DNA of 64,000 nucleotides, from the NCBI GenBank assembly GCA_903772945.1, contig CAICTM010000148.1:1-64000 (forward strand), given 5' to 3'. The translations under genes and the position numbers were made by a program. This DNA is from Seminavis robusta (taxonomy: Eukaryota > Bacillariophyta > Bacillariophyceae > Naviculales > Naviculaceae). Under the pieces are notes generated by a model that ran no database searches, was not told the origin of the DNA, and was given only the letters and a program-made list of their open reading frames with translations. Position 1 is the first letter of the stretch. Each line of letters opens with the position of its first letter. Positions 57,101-64,000 of the stretch are shown in pieces.

Positions 57101-57567
57101 TGTGGCACCCCACTCAGTCTGAGAAACACCCCAACCGATCTCCAGTATGCGTGAACTTGTGGATTGAATCCGGTGTTTACTTGGTTGACGGGTCCTTCTT
57201 GCTACCTCGACTCAGCTGGAGTGTCGCGTATGAAAATAATCTGGGTGCGAAGAAGCTCAATGTTTCGAGGAGTGAACCGGATCAAATCGATTTGCTCGAT
57301 GTTTGCAGGATCCGTGTGACAGAGAAGATAGACCGCAAATTGCATCCCTTCCCAGATCCGCGCAAATCGTTTGTCATTGAGACGCAAGACGAAACGTATT
57401 TGTTTGAAGCGCAGACTGCCGACGAGAGGAACCGCATCGTCTATGGATATAAACTGGTCATTGCGCGTCTTGCGTCTCTTCTCATGCTCCGCGACTCTCG
57501 AGCCGTGGAAGAATTCTTTGGGTCAGCCAGCGCTATGGTTCCCGGTGGCTTTACAGTTGGAAAATAG
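54191..57567 (+). CDS. Large Ser-rich protein with N- and C-terminal PH-like regions, unknown family
   Basis: Three exons, 54191-54847, 54947-56977 and 57073-57567, with introns of 99 and 95 nt; 1060 residues from the ATG at 54191. The first 220 residues are Ser/Asn/His-rich with an RSRSRSRSTGRSRGKRKS tract. A beta-rich segment after the first intron (TIHNGSDPGGKRVFLTLLQN to SIVVKLWTDAETYFDFEAS) looks like a PH-type lipid- or protein-binding fold, and a second one follows the last intron (VNLWIESGVYLVDGSFLL to KSFVIETQDETYLFEAQTA), where the hydrophobic-acidic pattern again resembles a PH-like barrel ending in a helix. Between them is about 450 residues of low complexity and an acidic helical block. 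All phases are consistent. I do not recognise the family; a scaffold role is inference. Confidence 0.75.
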
Positions 57568-58258
57568 GTACCGGTATGGTCTTCGCCAGTGAGCGAGCTT
57601 CTGACTTGAGGCAACAGCTGTAGTCTAGCTAGTTTGATGTCTATAATCTATTTGATATGGGAGTTTGGTTGGGCGGGGGGCCACCACATGTTGAGTTGCA
57701 ATCATATCACAATATCACCACGGCGATGTATACCGGTAGTATCGGTAGGAGTGCCAAACAGGGATTCCTCGGTTGAAGAGAGGTTCGCTACCGGACGAGA
57801 GGGCAGGGTAGAGCGAGAATTGAAAAGAATCCAAATTATCTCAGTCGTAATAATCGAAGCTTCTTGACTACTCTTGAGTCCACTCTATCAGTTTATCGTC
57901 CTGGACTGTGTCTTCTACCGTGCCGGTACGGTACCGGTATGGCATACCGGTAGCGCTATCGGAAAGAAAGCCAAGCACACCCTCCAGTAAATGACGGGGA
58001 AACCCAGCTTGCTTACCTTTCAAGCTCACGAACATGAATCGAATCAAGCAATTCATTGATGCTGCTGTTGATGGCGCCCATGTCCTCCGTAGCCGCTTTC
58101 ATTTTCTTCTTCTATCAGCACACTCCCATCGTTTGCTTCTTCTTGTTTGTCTTGGTTACTAAACGTTTCCTTCTGTTCTTGGCGACGATGACTCCGGAAC
58201 AAGTCCTGAATACCTCCACCAATACAACCAATACCACCAAAACTTGAAGCATTGTAGC
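57568..58258. other. Intergenic, palindrome-dense
   Basis: Nothing supported as a separate gene. Around 57920-57955 there are four overlapping GGTACCGGTA-type palindromes. A minus-strand frame at 58053-58283 (SYNASSFGGIGCIGGGIQD) could be a missed 3' exon of the gene at 58259, but no clean junction was found. Confidence 0.4.
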
Positions 58259-58801
58259 TCAGGTAGTATCGTTGCTTGTACACGTGTACTGTTCAAACTT
58301 TTGGGATAGCCAAGCAGCTAGGAATAGTTTGGTGGGCCACAGAGGAATTCCTATGGTTTTGTTGAAGAAGAACCACTCCGAAAAGGCTACTACGGCACGT
58401 TGTGGGTCCCTGACAACAGGAATGGCCTGGACAGTTCTCTGCATCGATTGCCAGACTCGACTACCGGTCCCACCCGTGCTACTACCACGGTTTTCCGTCC
58501 TCCTCCGCTTGGTCCACCCCTGGAGTTGTTGCAGGACTCGTTTTCCGGCCGCAGTCTTGCTCAGACGCATCATGGGCCGGTAGCGGTAACATGCCGCAAA
58601 CAAAGCGAGATGCCATGCAGTTTCAATGGCCACGTAGAATCCCAATGACTTTTGCAACTGTTCCTTTCTAGTGGGACTTCGGTTCAGAGGACCACCATTA
58701 GCGGTACCGGTACCATCAGTAGAAACACTTGATGTGGTCTTTGGATCGCCACCAGGTGGTCTGGATGCATCATCCATACCGGTATCAGTAGTAGCTTGCA
58801 T
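58259..58801 (-). CDS. Hypothetical protein with hydrophobic segments, 180 aa
   Basis: ATG at 58801. A Thr/Ser/Gly-rich N terminus of about 45 residues is followed by a hydrophobic segment (GFYVAIETAWHLALFAACYR), a basic stretch (GWTKRRRTENRGSS), and a conserved-looking C-terminal block AFSEWFFFNKTIGIPLWP then TKLFLAAWLSQKFEQ. I do not recognise the family, though the C-terminal aromatic and Pro pattern looks like a membrane-associated organelle protein. The last nine residues (YTCTSNDTT) may be intron read-through, since GTACAC follows the KFEQ codons and a further Gly-rich frame lies downstream. The C terminus is therefore uncertain. Confidence 0.6.
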   Translation of the reverse strand: MQATTDTGMDDASRPPGGDPKTTSSVSTDGTGTANGGPLNRSPTRKEQLQKSLGFYVAIETAWHLALFAACYRYRPMMRLSKTAAGKRVLQQLQGWTKRRRTENRGSSTGGTGSRVWQSMQRTVQAIPVVRDPQRAVVAFSEWFFFNKTIGIPLWPTKLFLAAWLSQKFEQYTCTSNDTT

Positions 58802-59185
58802 CTTTCCGTTTTATGGTTCGTCGGAAGATTCATCGTTTGCTGTTGTACCGGTACTCGTCTACTAGCTAGCTAGCATATTACTACGTAGTATGACTTAGAC
58901 TGTCACTAGCTAGTGGTGGCTTGCATTCCGGATGAACTACTGTAGTCTAACTCATTGAGCGCGAAGAATTCTTGACCTCTCGTGCGAGAAAGGTACATGT
59001 ATCCTTTGAGTTTAGTCATGGGTATCCGGGAATGATTCGGAAGCCTACAATAAGATCCACACAATCCCTCCACAAAACAACACCACAAGAGACAACGCAC
59101 AACGCCACCGAAGAGCGAAGAGCAGAGTACGGTAGAGCATCGAATCGAATCCTTCCATCTATTCTTATACTACTAGTACTTTGCC
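58802..59185. promoter_or_regulatory. Shared upstream region of divergent genes
   Basis: A 384-bp region between the divergent start codons at 58801 and 59186; an A/C-rich leader (CACAAAACAACACCACAAGA) lies at 59072-59092. Also contains CTAGCTAGCTAGCATATTAC. Confidence 0.45.
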
Positions 59186-60535
59186 ATGGCTGAGGTTGAT
59201 CTTGAGAGTCACGTGTTGGTGAACAAGGGTCTCTCTATTGAGATAATGGAGGGAATGGGTCGAGTGGCTGTGGCTACCAAACCCTTGGATAACAGTTACT
59301 TGTACCAAGTCGTCCTCTGTGAAAGACCACTCTTGGTGTGGGAAGTTGGAGACATGGAAGACTTTGTCCACCAATTCCAGAGTGCCCCACAGGAAACCCA
59401 GGATGCCATTATGGACATGTTTCACCCTCCTCTGGATTCAGATTCCTCTCCTATCATTGCCAAGTTCAGAGACATGGCTGGCCCACTGGCAGAAGCTACC
59501 GGTACTGACGTGACCTGGGCACACAAAATCCTGGCCATTTGTGCCACCAATGCCCACAAATTCTACAGTGGAAAGACCACAAGTCGAAAACCACACTCGG
59601 CCATATTTGCCTATGCTTCCAAAATCGCTCATTCCTGTATACCCAATCTCGCCTACACATCCGTTAAAAGCGAGGACGACAACAACCAGGGCGCACTGCA
59701 GTACAAAGTCATTCGAAACATTCCAATGGGACAACCGGCGGCATTCTCCTACATTGGCGGTGGAAGAGTCCTCTACCAGACACCCACACACGAACGACGC
59801 GAAAAGCTCTGGCGCACTAAATCATTCGTTTGTCAATGCAAGCGTTGCAGTGGACCCGACTACTGTCGCTCTGTACAATGCAATACATGTACGCAAAAAA
59901 TGTTTGTCCCATGCATATACAATAATGAAGAAAACGACTACCAACCGACCTGGACTTGTCGCCGAGAAGCCTGTGGGATTCGCAATAGTCAAGACATTCA
60001 ACTACAAGAGAAACTATTCGATGATCGACTGCAAGCCCTATTCCAACAACATCAACAACAAACAGACAATGAAACACAAACAGACGACAGTGCTATTCAG
60101 GCACTCCAGGATCTGATTGAGGAATCGAAAACTAGCCTCTCACCAGTTCATCACATTACCATTCAAGCACTGGAGACGCTGGCGAAATGGACTGCAGCCA
60201 ATGCAGCTGTCACTAAAGAAACCATTGCCAAAGGGGGGTTATTCAAAATTGCAGCAGAAGCATCCCTACAGGTGGTGCTCGGTTGCGAGTGCGTGGCGTC
60301 TGGTTGCCCTGGTTGTTTTGATGCCGCCGTCTTGTTCTCATCGTCAGCAGCCAATGGCACCAGTACCGGTACAGGAGATGTACTTGCACAACATGACCCA
60401 ATCTACGAAATGGGTGTCACGGCATTCACGGCTAGTAAACTCTTGATGCATGTTCCAGAGGCATCAAGGCCTCCCCATGCCATGTCCATGATCCAACGGT
60501 ATCTACCTATCATCGCGCAATTGGCAGCCCCGTAG
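59186..60535 (+). CDS. SET-domain (SMYD-like) protein methyltransferase
   Basis: Single exon, 449 residues, ATG at 59186. The SET core has its hallmark KIAHSCIPNLAYTSV, equivalent to the NHSCxPN motif of the S-adenosylmethionine pocket, followed by NIPMGQPAAFSYIGGG and the post-SET zinc knuckle SFVCQCKRCSGPD. A further Cys-rich stretch (CNTCTQKM, WTCRREACG) resembles the zinc-binding region found after SET in SMYD-like proteins. The C-terminal third is helical. The usual MYND insert is not visible. Such enzymes methylate lysines of histones or cytosolic proteins; the target is unknown. The N-terminal half before SET (residues 20-110) contains the SET-N strand MGRVAVATKPL. No signal peptide. 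Confidence 0.88.
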   Translation: MAEVDLESHVLVNKGLSIEIMEGMGRVAVATKPLDNSYLYQVVLCERPLLVWEVGDMEDFVHQFQSAPQETQDAIMDMFHPPLDSDSSPIIAKFRDMAGPLAEATGTDVTWAHKILAICATNAHKFYSGKTTSRKPHSAIFAYASKIAHSCIPNLAYTSVKSEDDNNQGALQYKVIRNIPMGQPAAFSYIGGGRVLYQTPTHERREKLWRTKSFVCQCKRCSGPDYCRSVQCNTCTQKMFVPCIYNNEENDYQPTWTCRREACGIRNSQDIQLQEKLFDDRLQALFQQHQQQTDNETQTDDSAIQALQDLIEESKTSLSPVHHITIQALETLAKWTAANAAVTKETIAKGGLFKIAAEASLQVVLGCECVASGCPGCFDAAVLFSSSAANGTSTGTGDVLAQHDPIYEMGVTAFTASKLLMHVPEASRPPHAMSMIQRYLPIIAQLAAP

Positions 60536-61865
60536 CTCAAAACTTGTGGGTTCCGGTACATGATAGCTGTGGGTTTCTTAAAAACGACCCCATTTATTCA
60601 ACTTGTAAGCTGAGGTGAATGTAGATCATTGTTACTGCACCATGACAGGCTCCTCTTTGTCTTCAAACTCACGGCAATTGCTGATGACGATATGGCTAAC
60701 TTTGTGGATTTGCAAGGCTTCCACATCAACGGATGACTTCTTTCGGTACGCCACGTCTCTTTGGAATCGGCCAGGGCTCTTTGTAGGGCGCCTCTGCGTC
60801 GAGCAAGGGCATGGACTGGCTCCTTGGCTTCTGCTTCCTTTTGAAATCTGGGTTCGTGTCGATTTCTACCAGGGACATTGGGTATGGTTTTCCAGACTCA
60901 CTTGTACCAGTACCATACACGACTGACCTGTATCCTCAATTTTTGTTAGAGTGATATGCACATTTTAAAAGACCGACCATTTCGCGGAATATTCTCTTCA
61001 GAGCTGGATATCGAATTAGTACTATTAAAGCGGGGAATCGAGAGAACACATGTAGTTGAGTATGCCACAAAATTCCCAACCTCAGAGTGTACTTAGAAGA
61101 GGAGTTATGGACGGTTGAAGATTTGGGCTCACTGACAGCGAATTCTTTTTCTCTGCAGATTAAGACCATATAACATCACACGTAGCCTCTGGTACTGAAC
61201 CTACGTAGGATCCTACTGTACGGCTACAGTGGTCTATCGAGTAAAAAACTCACAGCCCTGGAGGTCTCGAAACACATGATAGGCACCTCTATCCACACTC
61301 CTTCTTCTTCCTCTTGGATACATACCTGGTACTTCGTACCTCTACTGGTATAGTTCGAAGCACCTCTATCGTTCGAAGCACCTCTGTCTCCGGTACCGGT
61401 AGTCTACCTCTACGGTACCGACACTCCTTCCTTCCTCATAGACACTGCTTCCTCTATCCTCTATCGGCAGCCAGTCAACACACAACACCACCACACAGCT
61501 CGAGCAATGAACAGTCACTACACAGCATGCGCAATGGAGTTGATACCGGTACCTGATAGTTAGTCCATCCTCTAGCTAGTAGCTACCCGTAGCTCTACCG
61601 GTAGGCTGTATGTACCTGTTACTATAGAAATTACTGTACAAATCCAAGAATATTACGATGGTCTTAATCTGCAGTGGGTCTTAAAGTGCAGATCACTCTA
61701 ACTTAGATAAATTGTAATTTTGGAACAGTTGTACCAATACGCTTTTGGAAAACATAGATTAGTGGTGAGATTATGTGAGATATCATAACATTTTCAATTT
61801 TTAACCTTGGTTTGAGAAAAACAACTAAATCTATTTACCCAACTACCCTGCCACCTTCCACTGCA
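60536..61865. other. Gene-free stretch
   Basis: About 1.3 kb with no supported gene. 61310-61560 has direct repetitions of TCGAAGCACCTCTAT and TACCGGTAC-type palindromes. Competing ORFs on both strands lack domains. Confidence 0.5.
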
Positions 61866-62695
61866 AAGTCTTTTTAAACACCCGACTTCGTCGTGTGTTG
61901 CCGCCGGCAAACCCATAATTTTACATCTGTCATTCCATTGGAACTCTAGTCTTTACAGCTCTTGCTGGCTTAACATGCTTTTGTGCTGAGTGCAGTAATC
62001 TTAGAATATTGATTTATTCCTACCCCTAAATTCATTTAAACCTTCAATTGCCAGTTTGGTTGGCTTTTGCCTATCTATATCCCTATATTTTGGCTTCACC
62101 GGAATAGGAAACAGGAAACAGGAAATATGAAATACAAAAAAGGGGGCGAGGGCTCAGGCAGATAGACTGCCGAGGTAAAGGGGTGAGGGCTCAGGCAGAT
62201 AGACTGCCGAGGTAATTTAAGTCAGCGGGAGCTGCGATACCTCGGCAGAAAGACAGATAGAAGAAGGACAATCATATTCGGATTGCACCCATCTTTCAAG
62301 CTAGCTCTGGCGACAACATCCAACTAAGTCGTGTGTTGCCGCCCGGTATCATTCATCCCTCATTGCAACCTTCTTTTTATTAAGCTAGACCTAGCGACAA
62401 CACCCGACTTCGTCGTGTGTTGCCGCCCGGTATCATTCCCTCATTACAACCCTCTTTTTAATTTAAGCTAGCCCTGGCGACAACACACGACTCACGAGTC
62501 GTGTGTTGTCGCCAGCTAACCATAATTTTACAGCTGTCACTCCCGTATGTACCTGTTTCTGCTGGCTTATTGTGTTGAGTGCACTAACCTTGAATAATCC
62601 TGATTTATTCCTACCCCTAAATTTGTAGAACCTTTAATTCCCAGTTTTGTTGGCTTACGCCTATCTCTATCCCTATATTTTGGCTCTGCCAAGGT
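61866..62695 (-). repeat. RepB repeats in reverse orientation: one complete and one truncated unit
   Basis: Read on the minus strand, a full unit starts at CCAAAATATAGGGATAGAGA (about 62695) and ends in a TTTCCTGTTTCCTG tract near 62104. A second unit follows at once (CCAAAATATAGGGATATAGA from about 62093) and stops at 61866 after its first palindromic module. The full unit holds three tandem modules of about 84 bp (starting near 62295, 62378 and 62463), each with an approximately 40-bp palindrome, plus two copies of a 35-bp tract containing GGCTCAGGCAGATAGACTGC at 62150-62215. No ORF. This is the reverse of the copy at 47976-48392. Confidence 0.88.
62474..62515. repeat. 42-bp near-perfect palindrome in RepB
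   Basis: Two 20-bp arms, CTGGCGACAACACACGACTC and its exact complement, flank a 2-base centre (AC). The structure would form a strong hairpin or cruciform. The equivalent site in the forward copy (48253-48292) is a 40-bp perfect palindrome with no spacer. Confidence 0.95.
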
Positions 62696-62818
62696 TTTAG
62701 TAAGTTCACGACTGAGCAGACCAAAAGATCTCCCGAACCTCGGCCTGAAGGGACAAGGGACAACACACAACTGGAACAAACACAAACAGCTTTTTGCTCA
62801 ACAGAGAAACTAGAGGCA

Positions 62819-64000
62819 ATGGTGGACAAACAAGCGGACACCCTCATGCTCAGAGAGGCTCTGCTGCTCAACGATGCTGGAAATGCCGATCGCAGCGACG
62901 ACAACGAACGCGGCACTCTCGGGGAAGCAGAAGAACGCACAACCTTTGCTACCAGAAACCAGCAATACCTAGAAGTGACATGGGACGACTTTCCCAGGCT
63001 GTACTTCTGCTTGAATCTTTTAGAACCAATTGCAACCACATCCTCGGGATCGTGCCCAATCGCAGAGAGTACCAATGATGGTCCCCTCATCCTCTCTTTG
63101 GACGGAGACACAGCAGAAGGGGCAGAAGATCAGATCCAGCATCCAAAACTCCTAAAATGTCTGGCCTGGTTGCTATATGAATGGGTACATAAATGGCAAT
63201 TCGTCCTTTATGCCCCCCACATTTTCGTGGCGTCCATGTTCGTCATCACAGCGGATACCATGAAGCAGGATTGGGATTTCTTTTGCCTCTGGTTGTTTTT
63301 GGTTTCTTCGGCGCACTTATTTCTTCTCTGGGTGGCAGCACTGGTCCTTCCTCTGGATCGCTATTCAGGGGTACAGGTTGCCGATTTGACTGGAACGGCC
63401 GTTGTGGGAGGTTTGATCTTATTCTGCGGCTTAGCTCGCAGCGACTATCGCTTCGAGCAAGATATTCTCCCGTCCTTGCTCTTGGGGAAGTTTATATGGT
63501 TGGCGTTGACACTGCGGGTAAGATCCTGCATCTTCTCCGACAATCAACGAAAACAACGGTCCCTGGTCTTGATTTTTGGACTGCTCTCTTTGGCTTGTGC
63601 GGATGCGGGTGCGGTTGTCTGGGCGCTTGCCGCTATGTTGTTGTACCTTGCCACTATGTTGGCCACTATGTTGTTGGACCTTGCCTATGTGTTGTTGTTC
63701 CTTGCCACTATGTTGTTGTCCCCCCTTGCGTTTTTCGGGATCTGCCGCGCGTTTCGGAATACAGGACGCTTCATAAGCTGTCTCGCCTTCGTTTGCCCCT
63801 GTCTTCAGATTCGAGACTTGAAGCGAATGGAGTTGGATGCCTTTGAGATGGAGTACGACCAGGAAGACGCTGCTCAAGCCAATGTGGATCAACAGATACA
63901 CCAGCTGGGACGACCGATGCACACAGTATCCACATACCTTGAACGGGGACAAAAGTCATTTGCCACAACGGCTGGTTTGCTGGCTCTATGGACGCTAATA
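62819..64000 (+). CDS. Multi-pass membrane protein, 3' end beyond the window
   Basis: The frame from the ATG at 62819 (MVDKQADTLMLREALLLNDA) stays open for 394 codons to the window edge. The hydrophilic N terminus of about 110 residues contains QYLEVTWDDFPRLYFCLN. Hydrophobic segments follow, including FLVSSAHLFLLWVAALVLPL, VVGGLILFCGLA, SLVLIFGLLSLACADAGAVV, and a repetitive stretch with LAAMLLYLATMLATMLLDLA, then AFFGICRAF. A polar helical region (RMELDAFEMEYDQEDAAQAN) leads to a last segment, TTAGLLALWTL. I do not recognise the family. The start is uncertain because the frame is open back to about 62625, inside RepB. The plus-strand ORF at 63193 is a shadow in another frame. Confidence 0.7.
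   Translation, partial: MVDKQADTLMLREALLLNDAGNADRSDDNERGTLGEAEERTTFATRNQQYLEVTWDDFPRLYFCLNLLEPIATTSSGSCPIAESTNDGPLILSLDGDTAEGAEDQIQHPKLLKCLAWLLYEWVHKWQFVLYAPHIFVASMFVITADTMKQDWDFFCLWLFLVSSAHLFLLWVAALVLPLDRYSGVQVADLTGTAVVGGLILFCGLARSDYRFEQDILPSLLLGKFIWLALTLRVRSCIFSDNQRKQRSLVLIFGLLSLACADAGAVVWALAAMLLYLATMLATMLLDLAYVLLFLATMLLSPLAFFGICRAFRNTGRFISCLAFVCPCLQIRDLKRMELDAFEMEYDQEDAAQANVDQQIHQLGRPMHTVSTYLERGQKSFATTAGLLALWTLI

Noticed and set aside
63193-63846. 217-codon plus-strand ORF rich in Cys, Val and Pro
   Set aside because: It is in a different frame from the 394-codon open frame, which shows clear membrane segments; a shadow produced by the repeated CTTGCCACTATGTTG units.

Overview
The window looks like nuclear DNA of a photosynthetic stramenopile, almost certainly a pennate diatom. 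Supporting evidence: two fucoxanthin chlorophyll a/c-type light-harvesting genes, a DUF6824 protein of the kind expanded in diatoms, a bipartite plastid/thylakoid leader, a membrane-bound receptor-type nucleotidyl cyclase of the diatom style, spliceosomal introns of about 80-125 nt with GT-AG ends, and genes separated by 0.3-3 kb of repeat-rich DNA. The exact species cannot be fixed from the sequence alone; a Seminavis-like pennate is my best guess.

Layout. 1-1865: a dispersed repeat (here RepA) carrying a tandem array with a period near 152 bp. 2472-4688: a decayed pogo-like DDE transposase. 5.2-11.6 kb: a DUF6824 gene and an MFS transporter pseudogene in otherwise empty DNA. 11.9-13.8 kb: a PPPDE (DeSI-type) isopeptidase and a small unknown gene. 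15.0-17.0 kb: two divergent light-harvesting genes with the same intron position. 17.6-22.5 kb: a clustered-mitochondria (CLU) protein. 23.4-26.8 kb: two tandem heliorhodopsin genes, followed at 30.2-31.1 kb by an unrelated 7-TM gene on the same strand. 32.0-33.4 kb: a pfkB-type kinase broken by a stop and a frameshift. 34.0-37.8 kb: an OSCA/TMEM63-type channel with a very large cytosolic insert. 40.0-42.8 kb: a seven-exon receptor cyclase. 43.1-43.9 kb: a CRAL-TRIO gene with two frameshifts. 44.3-45.4 kb: a probable thylakoid-lumen protein. 45.6-48.4 kb: a second RepA copy apparently nested in another repeat (RepB). 48.5-49.8 kb: a CE15-like esterase with two frameshifts. 50.2-60.5 kb: an unknown protein, a DUF1295 reductase-like membrane protein, a small secreted or plastid protein, a 1060-residue unknown protein, another unknown protein and a SET-domain protein. 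61.9-62.7 kb: RepB in reverse orientation. 62.8-64.0 kb: a membrane protein running off the window edge.

The genes do not form a pathway or operon. The functional theme is light and membrane signalling: light-harvesting proteins, heliorhodopsins, a mechanosensitive-type channel and a receptor cyclase. The most interesting items are the tandem heliorhodopsins, which differ in introns and in one retinal-pocket histidine, the palindrome-bearing RepB modules, and two short-motif arrays (27.8-28.2 kb and 38.9-39.2 kb) that no ordinary feature explains. Three otherwise well-preserved genes carry only one or two single-base lesions each, which may reflect recent loss or residual assembly error.
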